Positions 35,261 through 47,561 of a stretch of 64,000 nucleotides of DNA are shown piece after piece (position 1 is the first letter of the stretch; every line of letters starts with the position of its first letter). The notes under the pieces are model-generated. The model was not told where the DNA came from, did no database searches, and was given only the letters and a program-made list of their open reading frames with translations. The position numbers and the translations under genes were made by a program. The stretch lies in assembly GCF_002288925.2 (NCBI RefSeq), contig NW_022097996.1:5320800-5384799 (forward strand), written 5' to 3'. The DNA is from Delphinapterus leucas. Lineage: Eukaryota > Chordata > Mammalia > Artiodactyla > Monodontidae.

Positions 35261-36060
35261 CTAACCTTCACTGAAAACTAGAAGTCAACATCTTTGACTG
35301 GTACAGTGGGGAGTGGTACCTGAACGGAAGCTTGAAGGGACAGGTAAAGGTGATTCATCAAAGGGCACTGGACAAGGCGCTCACCAACAGGTGAGAGGGC
35401 TGACGTTTAGTCCCAAGCGTCCAGCTGTGATTGGAGCATTTCATATTTGTTGTGGTGCCCATAGGCACAGATACTGTATTTTATTCAGCGTGAACTCTGA
35501 CACCTCCGTTTAGGAAGAACAGAGCACAGAGGAGTGTGATCCAGAGAAGAAGTCTGGCCAAATGTGTTCCGAGGGAATGTGGGGTCAGGGGAATCAACAA
35601 TGTGGGTTCAGATGTTGCAGCATGGAATTCACACGGGACAGAAAAGGAACAGGTACCAGGAGAAAACCGTTGGGTTTGAAGAAAATGGAGAACATGACGG
35701 CATAAAAGCAGAAGGTCAAGACACAGGAAGAAGCAGGTGATAGGAAACTATGATCTGAGATTCAGACACTAGAGTTATTATGCCTGTGTCATGGGGTAGT
35801 TTAGAGTGAGGGCAAAACACAAGATGGGGTCCTGAGAATAGGAGACTGAAGTATGATGAAATTAAGTGCTACTGAAGTCAAGGAGACAAAGCTGTAAGAT
35901 GAACTATGTAGACAGGTTTTGGAATTGTTCTGGTCCCAATATCCTCAGTTGGGAGCAGCCAGTAAACTGATGGAAAAAAAAAAAAAAAAAAACAATGATG
36001 GATAGAGCATAGCACAGCTGAGTATCAATGCCAATGAGTTGGTCAGTTTGGTTTACAACA
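35261..36060. other. intronic stretch, possible further L2 remnant
   Basis: No gene recognised. Text at about 35570-35900 is purine-rich and resembles decayed antisense L2, but too weakly to call. An A18-20 run lies at about 35974-35993. Confidence 0.4.
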
Positions 36061-37020
36061 TGCTATGGACTGAATGCTTGTGTTCTCCCAAAATTCATGT
36101 GTTGAAGCCCTAACCTGAATGTGATATTAGTAGGTGGGGATTTGGGAGGTAATTAGGTAGGTTTAGATTAGTTTGTATGTGTGGGACTCCCATTATAGGA
36201 TTAATGTCCTTATAAGAAGAGGAAGAGAGACCAGTTTTCTCTCTCCCTCTCTCTGTCTCTCTCCATTGTAAGGACATAGTGAGAAGGTAGCTCACTATTG
36301 TGGAGGAGCAGTTGGTCTTGAAGCGAGTAGCCAACATCCTCATCAACCTGTATGGGACGAGGGTCGTGCTATCACGGGCTAGCCGCTCTGTCCACGTGGG
36401 GCTCCGGAACCATGACCATGAGGTCCTGTTGGCCAACATCTTCTGCACGGAAGCTTACTACCAGAATCTCTTCACCCCGTCTCAGCTGGACAAGGATTCT
36501 CCAGAATACAGCAATGAACTGATCAAGAAAGTGTCCCAGCAGGTCCTGGAGAAGCGAGCCGACTGGACGTCCTGAAGCAGAGGGACAGCATCCCTGCTGC
36601 TGTGTCCGCCCCAGACACACTCACACCTTCCAGAAGGTAGAGAACTTGCTGTATTACAAGTTGACCATTTCTCCCAGTTCTCTACCTGACGGGCTTTCTC
36701 CAGGCCCCCGTGGGCACTGCTGCCTGACGCAATCCCAGGCTCTGAGCAGACACGGGGAGAGCGCAGAGCTGCTGAGACTCTCCTGATTGGGAGGCTTCCA
36801 GGTGGAAGCTGGCCTGGGGTAGTGGGGACGGGTCTCAGCAGGGTGGCCATTTCTGCCAGACCACATGCTCTCCAAGAAACAGCTTGAAAACTGAAGAAAA
36901 AAAAAAAAAGCCTCAACAAGAATTAGTCAGCACCTTTATCTTGAACTTCTCAGCCTCCAGAACTATGAGAAATGAATCCTTATTGTTTAAGCCGCCAAGC
37001 TAAGACGTGACTAGAAGACT
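36061..37020 (+). mobile_element. MLT1-type MaLR LTR, sense, split by a processed pseudogene
   Basis: The left arm 36061-36290 starts TGCTATGGACTGAATGCTTG and includes 'ccttataagaagaggaagagag' and 'aaggacatagtgagaagg'. The right arm from about 36910 continues with 'cagcacctttatcttgaacttctcagcctccagaactatgag' and 'tgtttaagccgcc'. The two arms are collinear parts of one LTR. About 20 bases expected between the arms are missing. Confidence 0.85.
36291..36909 (+). pseudogene. ACAD9: ACAD9 processed pseudogene, 5'-truncated
   Basis: Retrocopy of the last part of the ACAD9 mRNA, a mitochondrial acyl-CoA dehydrogenase family member needed for complex I assembly. The open frame from 36294 to the stop at 36573-36575 encodes about 93 residues matching the C-terminus, with landmarks [28 protein letters not shown] and [13 protein letters not shown]. 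No introns are present, a 3' UTR-like segment follows, and it ends in an A-rich tail at about 36895-36909, so it is a retrocopy. Everything before the C-terminal region is absent. Compared with the ACAD9 tail as I remember it, about seven codons are missing in frame after EKRA, and the last four read DWTS. It has no promoter or start of its own and is inserted in an MLT1 LTR. It cannot give a dehydrogenase. Confidence 0.88.
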
Positions 37021-37985
37021 AATTGCCTGAAAGCATTAAAAAGGCTGCTTCCGTCTTGGTGCTCAAAGATATGACATGTGGAAGATCTGAGTGATTTCTT
37101 CAGAGGAAGTCTTCCAGGGTGGTTGTGAGTTGTGTGCTCTGAAAGAGAGAGAGAGGAGACAGAGAAAGGGAGAGAGGACAGAGATGTTTCTTGTAAAACT
37201 GAGACTACAGAGATATGTTGGTGACAGAGCAAGGGTTATGCGGGATACAGCCGTAAGAGGAGGAGAAGACAGATCAATACATGAAGTAAGCCGCTGAGGG
37301 ATGGACAGACAGTAGGTACAATATATTTGGGTATATACGTAATGCTCATTGACCACACTGATGATACATGAATGCGAAGTATATGGAATTGACTGGGCTC
37401 AAATATCCTCACTTGGGCACAAGTTGTTCTGGTACCAGAGCTTGCCTGAGGGCCGGACAATAACTTCCTTGGTCTCAGAGATGTGCAGAGGGTACCCCAG
37501 GCTGACAGTGGTGAAATGAGCACTCTTCTCCGGACAGAGCTGTTTCAGTCCTTAGAGCATGATGAGGACGGTATTCTAGAAGAGGGACTATCTCAGACTC
37601 TCCAATCTAACACCAAGGTACCTAGATAATAGAGTGAGACTAAAATCCCAGTCCTACGACTAGTTATATGATTATACACAAGTTTCCTGTTCTCTCTGGA
37701 CCTTGTTAACCTTACTACAAATGACGGAGACAGCTCCTTTCACAAGCAAAAGTTCTCTGACTCCTTATATGTGCTGATTGTTTCTTCAAATTGTTACCAC
37801 TCACTTTTTTGTCTACAGTACTACAAGAAGAATGCTGCTTAGAACCCATGGCTCGTTCCCTATTATGCACCAGATAAATTCTTTAATGAACTTGGCATTC
37901 AGCATCTACCACCGCCTCGCCCTTGACTGCATTTCAGACTAATGCCTAATGAACAAGGGGCCCACCCTAGAAACACTACTGATCG
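37021..37985. other. intronic stretch, nothing recognised
   Basis: Unassigned sequence with a GA-rich patch near 37140-37175. No gene or repeat recognised. Confidence 0.45.
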
Positions 37986-38068
37986 TTTTTGTTAATTTTT
38001 ATTTTATATTGGAGTAGAGTTGATTTTCAACGTTGTGTTAGTTTCAGGTGTACAGCAAAGTGAATCAG

Positions 38069-38111
<43 letters not shown>

Positions 38112-38430
38112 CATTCTTTTTCAGATTGTTTTCCCAAATAGGTTATTACAGAATATTGAGTAGAGTTCCCTGTGCTATACAGTAGGTCATTATTGTTTAT
38201 TTTATATATAGTAGTGTATATATGTTAATCCCAAATTCCTAATTTATCCCTCTCTACCACCTTTCCCCTTTGGTAACCGTAAGTTCGTTTTCTATGTCTG
38301 TGAGTCTATTTCTGTTTTGTAAATAAGTCCATTTGTATCATTTTCTTAGATTCCACATATGAGGGATGTCATATGATACTCGCCTTTCTCTGTCACTCTT
38401 CCTTCAAATCACAATGTCTTTCCACATCTT
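37986..38430 (-). mobile_element. L1 3' end, antisense, with AT microsatellite
   Basis: Antisense L1 3' UTR: 'ttttatattggagtagagttgattttcaacg', 'caggtgtacagcaaagtgaatcag', 'gagttccctgtgctatacagtaggtc', 'tctatgtctgtgagtctatttctgttttg'. A (AT)19 run occupies 38071-38108. The right end is interrupted by a CHR-2 SINE at 38431; a few L1 bases may continue after it. Confidence 0.85.
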
Positions 38431-38647
38431 TTTTTTTTTTTTTTTTGCGGTAAGCGGGCCTCTCACTGTTGTGGCCTCTCCCGCTGCGGAGCACAGGCTC
38501 GGACGCGCAGGCCCAGCGGCCATGGCTCACGGGCCCAGCTGCTCCGCGGCATGTGGGATCTTCCCGGACCGGGGCACGAACCCGTGTCCCCTGCATTGGC
38601 AGGCGGACTCTCAACCACTGCGCCACCAGGCAAGCCCTCCACATCTT
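38421..38647 (-). mobile_element. CHR-2 SINE, antisense, with 10-bp duplication
   Basis: Body 38431-38637: T17 tail, 'gcggtaagcgggcctctcactg', ending 'caccaggcaagccc'. TCCACATCTT is repeated exactly at 38421-38430 and 38638-38647. A few bases are missing in the middle ('caggctcggacgcgcagg' lacks the usual CC before GGACG). Confidence 0.95.
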
Positions 38648-41600
38648 AACTACAACAAAAGAGAAAAAAAGATTTGCCTCTCATACGTAGAAGGGGCTAC
38701 TATAATTCAATTTTACTTCCATTAAAATTCATCCTCTAAGTCTAAACATTATGCTAAGTACTTATGGACTAGTTGGTAGTGATGGATGTGTAAACCAGAA
38801 ATTACACTGTAAATGTAAATCACCCAACAACTGTAAACCAACAAATATGGCAAGAGCAGTTCTTAAGCAGAGGTAAGTGGAGCAGAGAAGAGATACAGAA
38901 TTACTTCTCTGTTCCTTTCGAAACACTATATTAAAAGGCAGGAACTGGAGAAGTGGTACTCATTGTATATTGGAGAAATACGAGTTTAGCCAAGAAAAGT
39001 GTTTTCAGCAATAAGAAAATTTGGGAGGACTCTTCTAGCTTTTAGATAGGATGCTGCCGGATTCATGAATCACTGAATAAAGTCAATTAGAAAAAAAATA
39101 ATAAGGAAACTTGTTTCAATATTTTGTCCTTAGATTGTTTTATCCTGTCTCAGTGTACGGGAAAGGATATTGACTTTGATGTGGACTACAGTTGGGCCAG
39201 TTGTTTATCCTCTATAAGCCCTCGTTTCCTAATCTGTAAAATTAATCTAAATTTCAGGGCAACCCAGCTACACTTCCTGCTTTTGGGTTCCATGAAATAC
39301 GCCTTTTGCTTGAACTAGTTTAAGTCTCTGTTCCTTTTCCAAAAAAAAAAAACGTTAATATCTATTTGTGACCCTAAAGTTTATCCAAAATTCATTGTCA
39401 GAGAAGGCTGCCCAACAGAACTTCTGGGCATCTTTCTGAACATGTTATTTCATATAACATGGCCACAAGTATTTGAATTCAATACTTCATGATTTGCCTT
39501 TTTTGTCCCCATTCAGATTTGGCTCTAGACTTACATAAAAAGGCACTTTGGATTCTGCTACACTACTATCTACTCTTGACATTTTACTAAGAGTTCGTTT
39601 TTGTTAGAAACCATGACAAGCTCCTGTCCATGTGATTTGGTCGAAAGATCCCGGAGCCAAATGGTACAAGTCCCAGGTGCTAGGACTGGTGTTGTTTATC
39701 ATGGTGGTGCCTCTCCCAGAACAACTTGACAATATCAGAACCACCTGAGACATTTCATTATGCTTCTAGTGATTACTTTTAGTTAGATTTCACGAGAATT
39801 CACCAGAACCATATGGTGGAAAAAGAAACTATTTCTTAGTACAAAATGAGCATAAATAAATGAAGGGTATTTCTATGGCCAGTAGTACAACGTAGTGCCA
39901 GATTTTCAAAAGAAATCCCCTTAGAGTTTAACAGACTATGAAAGAAATTCAGTTATGTATATGTAATCAATTTAAATGTACATATTTTAAGATATCTTAG
40001 GCATATAGAATTATATATGTGTGTAAATATATAGTAGAAATTCATTCATACATAGAAATATATTACACATTAAATGTATACAATATACACACACTTATGT
40101 ATATATAATTCCATACGGTTAAAATATCCCAGAAATATATATAAACTAGTAAAAGGGGTTATTTCTGGTAAGGAATAATAGAGTACTGAGGGTATGAGAT
40201 GGGGTTTATTTTTCAAAATATACCCTTTTGTATTAAACATTTTGCCTATGCGTGTATTACCCAGCCCCCCCCAAATATCAATATGCAAATGAAAACATTT
40301 AAGAAATTATAGTCACTAAAGGGAAAAATAAGAGAAGATGCAGATTACAGTTTGTTTTAGTGTTTTTGGTTTCCTCTGGTTTCACATAATTTCATAGTTT
40401 GGTATTTTTTTGCAAGGATCTACCCAAGCAGGGGTTGTTATTTGGTTGGTTGGTTGGTTGGTCGGTTGTCTCATTTTGGGGTGTGTTTCTATAATAAAGG
40501 ACCTTCTCAGGATGGCTTATGTCCTGGCTTGGTTATTACTTCCTTCCCAACACTTGGCCTTCCCTTTCTCCCGTTCATCTCTGTAAATCTTACTCATCCG
40601 AGTTCCAGGATCCTGCCTTTCAGAATCTTTATACCATCTATACCAAACACCTTCAATAAATAAGCCCTATTCTGACATTACTCATTTTCCCATCTGAAAT
40701 GTTACTATGTCCTGCTGAAACTGTAAGCTACACAACTCTGAGGGCTGTGCCCTGTGCCCCCAACATTCACTGTGTCGCTGCCTTGCACCACCTTTGTGTT
40801 ACATTTTATTTGTTCATGGATCGTTCAAAGAGCGGCATGGCGTCTCCAGCGCTGCCCTTAACTTGTTAATTTTTAGTTGTATTAATGAATGTTTAACAGC
40901 TTATCATTTGTCATAGTTTATTCTCATCTTCACGCAATAGGTAGAAAGAGTAGTCTCAGATTCGAAACCAGGGATGTGGTCTAACACACATTTTGAGAGA
41001 CAGGCAGAATCTGCAGGCTAAATGATCCTTATAAAGTCACTGGGGAAAAACAAATCTCTCCCGGGAGTGGAGCCTTGGTAACTCTAACAACGCAGGGCTT
41101 GTCTGTCCACTGAGAGAGGGAAAAATCAACGTCCTGTCCGGCACCACCTGCAGCACACTGACTGATTGCGGTCCTTCCATGAGTGAACTTCATCAAGTGT
41201 CGAAAATAACCCTGGGACCATGGAGACACATCATTAGTAGGGAAAATATATAACGTTGCCGGAGCTCAAGGAGATACAGCCCATTTAAATGAAGATAAAC
41301 AGGGCCAAACAAAAGAATTACAGTAGAAAAATATGTGGCCGGCCTATCAGTAGAGAAGACTGCTGCCCTTTATCATTACTTGTCACACAATGTGACAGAC
41401 TATAAAACTCCACAGTTCTGTCCTCGTTAATTTCTGAGCCAACCTGTGCCTTGGCAGACACTTGGCAGGTTCCAGACATATGATTTATTGCCTCATTTAA
41501 TCAAGACTGTGTAGGAAACAGTGATTTTTCCGAATAAATTACAAATGAGGCACCTTTCATCTATCCTTAGGGACTGAGTGATAGATACACATATGTATCT

Positions 41601-42645
41601 ATGTAGGTACATGTGTGTGTACATATATGTATAAAACTCCCAAGATACACCATTTATTTATTTCTTGGTAAGAAATGTAAACAATTTCTATTCCTTCTGC
41701 CTGCGTGAGAAAAAGAAATATATGCAATACTGTAGAATATAAATGCAGTCATCTAGTGTTTTTCACTTTTCATTGTTATGGAAACTGAGCAGATTCCAGT
41801 ACTAATAAATGACCCTGCTCTGGAGGTTGTTGGCCATCTAAAGGCCATGTCATTTCATTTGACTTCCCAGTTTGCAAATATACCTTACATTGTCCTCGGA
41901 ATATCTTCTAAAATTTGGGGGAGCTCTGGCTCAACAAGGAAGGGGAACCATGTACCCAGCAAATAAGCAAAATGTCCTGGAACTAATATTACCCATTTTA
42001 AAATGACTCCTTGGCACACTGATTAAGTTGAAATGAAGTGCAGGTAGTAAACGCTAGGTTGTCGTCTTGCCTAGGGAGAAAAAGCGCTTTCTAGAGTTCA
42101 GTGGTAAACAGGCAATTCATTTTGACATAACGAGGGAAAGTGATGTTTACAGCCAGAGGTCACAGAAAGCAAAGATGGAAAAGACCTATTGGATCATTTC
42201 CCCCTTCCCTGGAGAGGATTGCCACATGAAACTTCATAGTGCTTGGTCCAGTTTAGCTTTCAATTACTCAAGCAAGGGGCTCTCACCACTTCAGACTTTT
42301 TCCAGGAACCAGATCTTTACTCATGACCCCCGCCTTCTTGGCTATATCAGAAAAGTAGGAATCTTAGAACTCACCCTGCAGGTGCACACAGAAGTACTTC
42401 CTGCTCACAATCAGACCTGTAAGCCTCTGAACCCACTTTCTCTTCTGTCAGTGAATTTCAAAATTATTTCCTTGGTAACAACTCCCTTCTCAGCCAGTGT
42501 TCCCGTCACACCCCTTTTACCCTGAGTCTTTATCTTAGCAGAGGAATCCCTCTGAAAAAAGAAAAATTCCTGTTTCAAAGGGTAAAAGAGCATGGGCTCT
42601 AGCACAATGCTATGCTTACGCATCCCATGACCATCTTGAATGAAT
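38648..42645. other. long repeat-poor intronic stretch
   Basis: Four kilobases with no recognised exon, RNA gene or clear repeat. Minor items are a (TTGG) run at about 40442-40465, a C9 run at 40264-40272, an L1-like AT-rich patch near 40120-40260 and an ACATATGTATC-rich patch at 41585-41635. A 152-codon open frame at 42067-42525 (+) has no domain, no start context or neighbours that would support a gene. 41330-41580 is balanced, low-repeat sequence and a candidate for conserved non-coding DNA. Confidence 0.4.
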
Positions 42646-43110
42646 GAACAAAAGGCGTGGATTTAGAGAGAATGGGAGAAGATGAAGTTGTCTAGAGATG
42701 CACATCTAGACAATTCCCTCCCCAAATCCTGCTGAAACGTGGAGCTGGTGAGCGAGCAGAAGCTGGAGGAGGGTGCGGGTCAAAGAAGGTTTGCTTTTTA
42801 GGAAAGGGGATATTGCAGTGTTTTGGGTTTGCTTTTTAACAAAAGGGATATTGCAGTGTTTTGGCTTCGAGATGGAATGACTCAGTAGAGGACCAAACAT
42901 GAAGACGCAAGGAAGAGACGGGACCGCTACAGGAGCCATGTTTGTGGGCAGATGAGGAAGGTGGGATCAAGGGCACAAGCGGAGAGGGTGGTCTGATATG
43001 AGTGCACAGACAGTTCATTCCCTTCATCGGCAGACAAGGGCGAGGTGCTGACAGTTTGGCCATTTGATGGTGAGAGGTGGCCTCAGTTCTCCTTCAATAA
43101 AGAAGAGAAT
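42646..43110 (-). repeat. L2 LINE remnant, antisense, with internal 38-bp duplication
   Basis: Antisense L2-like text includes 'gggatattgcagtgttttgg', 'gatggaatgactcagtagagg' and 'gggatcaagggcacaagcggagaggg'. A 38-bp unit is duplicated in tandem at 42789-42826 and 42827-42864, and a 9-bp-arm hairpin (TTGTCTAGA / TCTAGACAA) lies at 42688-42713. Assignment to L2 rests on resemblance to other L2 copies. Confidence 0.5.
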
Positions 43111-43511
43111 GAATTTTACGGCCATTCAAGTCCCCTTGCCCCCTCCAAGCTCCTTGGCTTCCATAGCCAATGAAGGCAGAGTTTCAACCTTTTCTAATTA
43201 GACATTTTATACAGCCTTTCACCTCAACAGCCTCCTACCCTATGATGCACTGGTTTCAGCTCTTGGGATCTCTCTTAAGGAAAATTGTAGATTCAGAAAG
43301 CACTTATTCACAAAATATTCATTATATATTATATATAATAGTCATAGCTGTAATCATGTAAACAACCTAAATCAACAATAAGGAAAACTTACTCCACATT
43401 TGAATTAATATTTCAAGGTAATGACATGGAAAATTTCAACCTTAGTTTTAAAAGAACATGTAGGCTCTAAATAGAAGCATAAAAGGTAAAGGAGAATGTA
43501 AGCAATGATTG
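43111..43511. other. intronic stretch, possible old LINE
   Basis: 43270-43500 ('aacaacctaaatcaacaataaggaaaacttac') resembles a decayed L1M/HAL1-type sense fragment. No gene recognised. Confidence 0.4.
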
Positions 43512-43905
43512 GCTTTTTTCTCAGCCTTATTGCGGTATAATTGACAAATAAAATTGTAAGATATTTAAAGTGTAAAACATGATGATTTGATGAACGTACA
43601 TGTCAACTTAAACACATCATCATCATATATATATATTTGGTGAGAACATTTAAGTTCTACCTTCTCAGCAATTTCAATCACACAACGCATTGTTACCAAT
43701 TACGGTCACCATGTTCTACGTTAGATCCTCAGACCGCATTCAGGTTATAACTAAAGTTTCTACCCTTTTACCAACCTCTCCCTATTCCCCTGCCCTGGCA
43801 ACCACTTTTCTACTGTTTCTATGAATTTGACTTTTTTTAAAAATTTCACATATAAGTGATACCACCCAGTATTTGTCTTTCTCTGTCTGACTTATTCAGT
43901 GATTG
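43512..43905 (-). mobile_element. L1 3' UTR, antisense
   Basis: Antisense L1: 'cagccttattgcggtataattgacaaataaaattg', 'gtgtaaaacatgatgatttgatg', 'gttaccaattacggtcaccatg', 'cctctccctattcccctgccctggcaacc', 'cacatataagtgataccacccagtatttgtctttctc'. This is a mid-age L1 subfamily; no clear target duplication. Confidence 0.85.
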
Positions 43906-44144
43906 ACTTTTAGTGGTATAATTCTTATTGATTTTTTTCCTCTTCTTTCCACTTTCCTAAACTTTCCAGGTCTTCTATAATAATTATATATATAGATAGA
44001 TAACTATAAATACTTAATTCACTACATTAAATTCCCTATACTTAGAAGATTCCTAATGGATACATTTGGGTTCAAGTTTTTCTTTTCCTCCTGACATGTA
44101 ATCACTGACATTTATTGAGTACTTAAAATATTTCAGACTCCCTT
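43906..44144. other. intronic stretch, nothing recognised
   Basis: Short AT-rich unassigned interval between L1 and MIR. Confidence 0.5.
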
Positions 44145-44310
44145 TACTGTATGATCTTGGGCAAATTTCTTAACCTTTCTGACCCTCATTTCCCTCATTT
44201 GCAAATGAGTATCATTTTTCTCATCTGTAAAATGAAGATGTAATAAATTAGCACATGAATATATCTCAGAAATTATAAGCACTCAATAAATATAGATATT
44301 ATTATTATTT
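44145..44310 (+). repeat. MIR SINE, sense, partly duplicated core
   Basis: 'tgatcttgggcaaatttcttaacctttctgaccctcatttccctcatttg' then 'ttttctcatctgtaaaatgaag' and 'gcactcaataaat'. The 'tcattt...aaatgag' core phrase appears twice in a row, which suggests a small internal duplication. Confidence 0.8.
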
Positions 44311-46417
44311 CCATATATTACTTTGTCATATTTTGCTACTTATTCTATTGGTTCTTTTCATTCAAGGACATGAGACACATTTTTGGTCCTCTTTTATATT
44401 TTCTTTTTTCAATTTTGAGCCAAGACAATATCTTCTATGGTCCCTCTCCTTTTCACTCTTTAATAGTATTATCAAGAAATGGAGCAATGCCTTGGGAGGA
44501 CGTACCTTTAGCAAGTCAATTTTCCTCAACAAGGGCAGACAGCTCATTTCCTGCATGTCTCCTCCTATATTGCAGTACAAGAATATTGTGAGGCACTGGG
44601 AGTTTCGGTAGCCTTGGGAACAGGACCAATTTCCAGATATTTAATTTAGCTCTCGCCTCATCTAAATTGAAATTGTGACATAGCATTTTTCTCACACTAA
44701 CTGTTGAGAGGGATTCTTTCCAATTTGTCTTTATTTATTGTGAAGTCAAGCCAAACCCCAGAGGTTTTTATGGTCCTTTTGGCAGTTACTGGGTGACAGT
44801 AGTCAATCACTCACACAAATGCTAATTTGAGATTACTGGTCCCTATAACTCTACCCATATAACATTCCCACCCAGTAATTCCAACAGATGCTTCAGAGAA
44901 ACTAAAGAAAAACAAAATGGCTTGTAGCAGGTATGTGTGAAAGACACCAGGTTTGTTTCAACTCCAGAGAAATGCAGAATTGAAAGTACTTTCAAAAGGG
45001 CAGAGATTCTGTTTCTCCCATTTGATATCTGTGCTGGTGTATGGCATCTTATAGTTTGTCTTTGTTTTTTGTTCTGCCTGAATTTTATGCTTTTTCACTT
45101 GCTGAAGATCAATTTCTCCCTTTCTCAGGCATCCCAGCTTTGGTTTTTTATAGCTTTGAGTTTTCTAAAATTTCCGTAAATCAATTTTCAAATCCCGTGG
45201 ATCCAGAGGGGATCTCGTGTAGCTTGCTGATTTGATACAAGCAGCTTTGGATTTCACTGGGAGGCTGTGACGTCACCCTGTTACTAGCCTTGTTGATGGG
45301 CTCATATGACCTTGGAATTGTTTATTCCCAGAGTGTATTTCTTGACTTGATTTTGTCTTAGGAAAACAAGTTACAGAAAAATCATTACTTTGATGGGAAA
45401 AACTCATTTAGTCCCAATTTTTAAGATGGTCGCTAGGAGTCAAACCAGCTCACAAAACACTGCTTATCCCAAGGTATGAATGTGTGTGAGGGTACAAATA
45501 AATCAACAGTTAGCAGTAGCATTAACGTTGGAATACAAAAACAATCAGCTTAAAATCACATAACCTGGCGTCCAGCAAAATATAGTAAGAAGTTGTTGAA
45601 GTAGTTGGAAAAGTGTGAAATTTATGAATAGGACTTTTACCCTTAAGGGCTTTAGAGGAAAAAAAGCATAAATATACTGGTCCTTTTGATGTTTTTTTCT
45701 TGGTTAAATTTATTTTTTAAAGCCTCTTATGTCTCAAGACAAATTATCTTATAAAATGTGCATTTCTGACAGGCTTACACATTAAAGGAATCACTGAAAG
45801 ATAAGTAGTGACTTCTCTGGGAAGAATGAGAAGATAGATATATTGGTAAATATGAGGAGATTAACTAAGATAATTAAGTACAAAGTATAGAACTGATAAT
45901 TCAGGCTGAGAGAGGGCAGGGCTCTGGGGGTCCCTGATGGAGCCTGCAGGCCTCATGCCTGAGGCTGGAAGAGGCAGGCATAGTGCAGAGAGGAACTGGC
46001 ACAGACGCTTGTAATCAGATGTTGTTTACTCTAAACCACAAGGAGTGTTTAGACTGGGAACTAGGACGTTTTCAAATAAGGTGTTCTTGATCGGTCTATA
46101 TCACAGTGAGAAAAAAATGAAACATGTGCTGGAGGCTTTTCTTGACCAATTTTAGTCCTGAAACTGGCATCTGTGCTCCTTTCTTAATTCGAGAGCTGGT
46201 GTATTTTACATTGGAAGTATTTGTCATTGTCGGTACTCAGATTTTTCTTTCTTTATAGAATATTTGATGTTCAGTGAATTAGGAAGAGTCACTGGGGAAT
46301 TTTCTGGTCATTCTCAAGACTTCGGCTAGAGTTCTCCTCCACATTCAACTAAAACAAGATTTATTTAAATATACATTTTACCAAAAAGATCACAAGGGCT
46401 TTAAAATTGAATAAGTA
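44311..46417. other. intronic stretch, nothing recognised
   Basis: No gene or nameable repeat in about 2.1 kb. Open frames at 44333-44611 and 44937-45235 overlap frames on the other strand or in other phases and have no supporting features. Confidence 0.45.
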
Positions 46418-47062
46418 TCCTGTGCATTGCTGGTGGGAATGGAAAATGGTGCAATTGCTCTGGAAGACAGTGCGGTGACTCCTCAAAAAATTGAAAAGAG
46501 AATTACCGCATGCTCCAGCAATTCCATTTTGGGTGTATATATCCAAAAGAATTGAAAGCAGGGTCTTGTAAAGATATTTGTACACCTCTATCCATAGCTG
46601 CATTATTCACTATAGCCAGAAGATAGAAACAACCCAAATGCCAATTAACGAATGGATAAAGAAAATGGGATCTATACATACAATGGACTATTATTCATCT
46701 TTAAAAAGGAGGGAAACTCTGACACAGGCTACAACATGGGTGAACCTTGAGAACATTATGCTGAGTGAAATAAGCCAATAATAAAAATGACAAATGCTGT
46801 ATAATTCCACTTACATGAAGTCCTAGAGCAGTCACACTCATAGAAACAGAAAGTAGAATGGTGGTTTCCCAGGGCTGGGGAGAGGGGGAAATGGGACTTA
46901 TTGAACGGCTATAAGAGTTTTAGTTTGCAAGATCAAACAGTCTGTAGCACAACTGCACAACCATTTTGATTATATATACTTAACACTACTGACTCAGCTG
47001 TATACTAAAAATAGTTAAAATGGTAAATTTTATGTTATGTGCCTTTCACCACAATTAAAAAA
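46418..47062 (+). mobile_element. L1 ORF2 end plus 3' UTR, sense
   Basis: Starts at 'cctgtgcattgctggtgggaatgg' and continues 'gcaattccattttgggtgtatatatcc', 'ccatagctgcattattcac', 'tggactattattcatc', 'ccttgagaacattatgctgag', 'gctggggagaggggg', ending 'cacaattaaaaaaaaac'. An older L1 with a broken frame; no target duplication was found. Confidence 0.88.
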
Positions 47063-47561
47063 AAACACTAAATAGGTGAAAGGAAGAGGTGATCTAGATG
47101 AGCTTAGAGATTATTTTCTCCTATGTCAACACTGATAATTCAACTGATACTTATATAGGGTTTTTTATTTAAAAGAGTGCATTATGTGTAATGTTTTTCT
47201 AGAATTAAACTACTCTCTAATATTTACAGACTAAAGCCTAACACTATTTTGGCAAAATTCTTAAATATTTACAGGGTCAAATAGTATAACACTGAACCAA
47301 TGACTTTTCGTAATATTGATGGTAAGGCTTCTACATTTCTGCATTTAGACTAAATTATCATATATGTGGTGCAAATGAAAACTTATAAACTATATGACCT
47401 ATTCCTTGCAATACACAGGATGTTTAAAATAAAATAAAACTACTGAATTATTAAAAAGTAGAAATGTTTCTACAGAAATGTTTCCATTGTATTAAAATGG
47501 ATCAATTTGTGGTGAGTTCAAAATACTCAGCAAAAATATTTCAAAGAAAAGACCTCTGAGT
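47063..47561. other. intronic stretch, nothing recognised
   Basis: AT-rich unassigned sequence. Confidence 0.5.

Noticed and set aside
36372..36919. Minus-strand open frames of 82 and 145 codons
   Set aside because: They are shadows opposite the ACAD9 retrocopy and its 3' UTR.
42067..42525. A 152-codon open frame
   Set aside because: No recognisable domain, no promoter, splice sites or poly(A) signal in order; likely chance.
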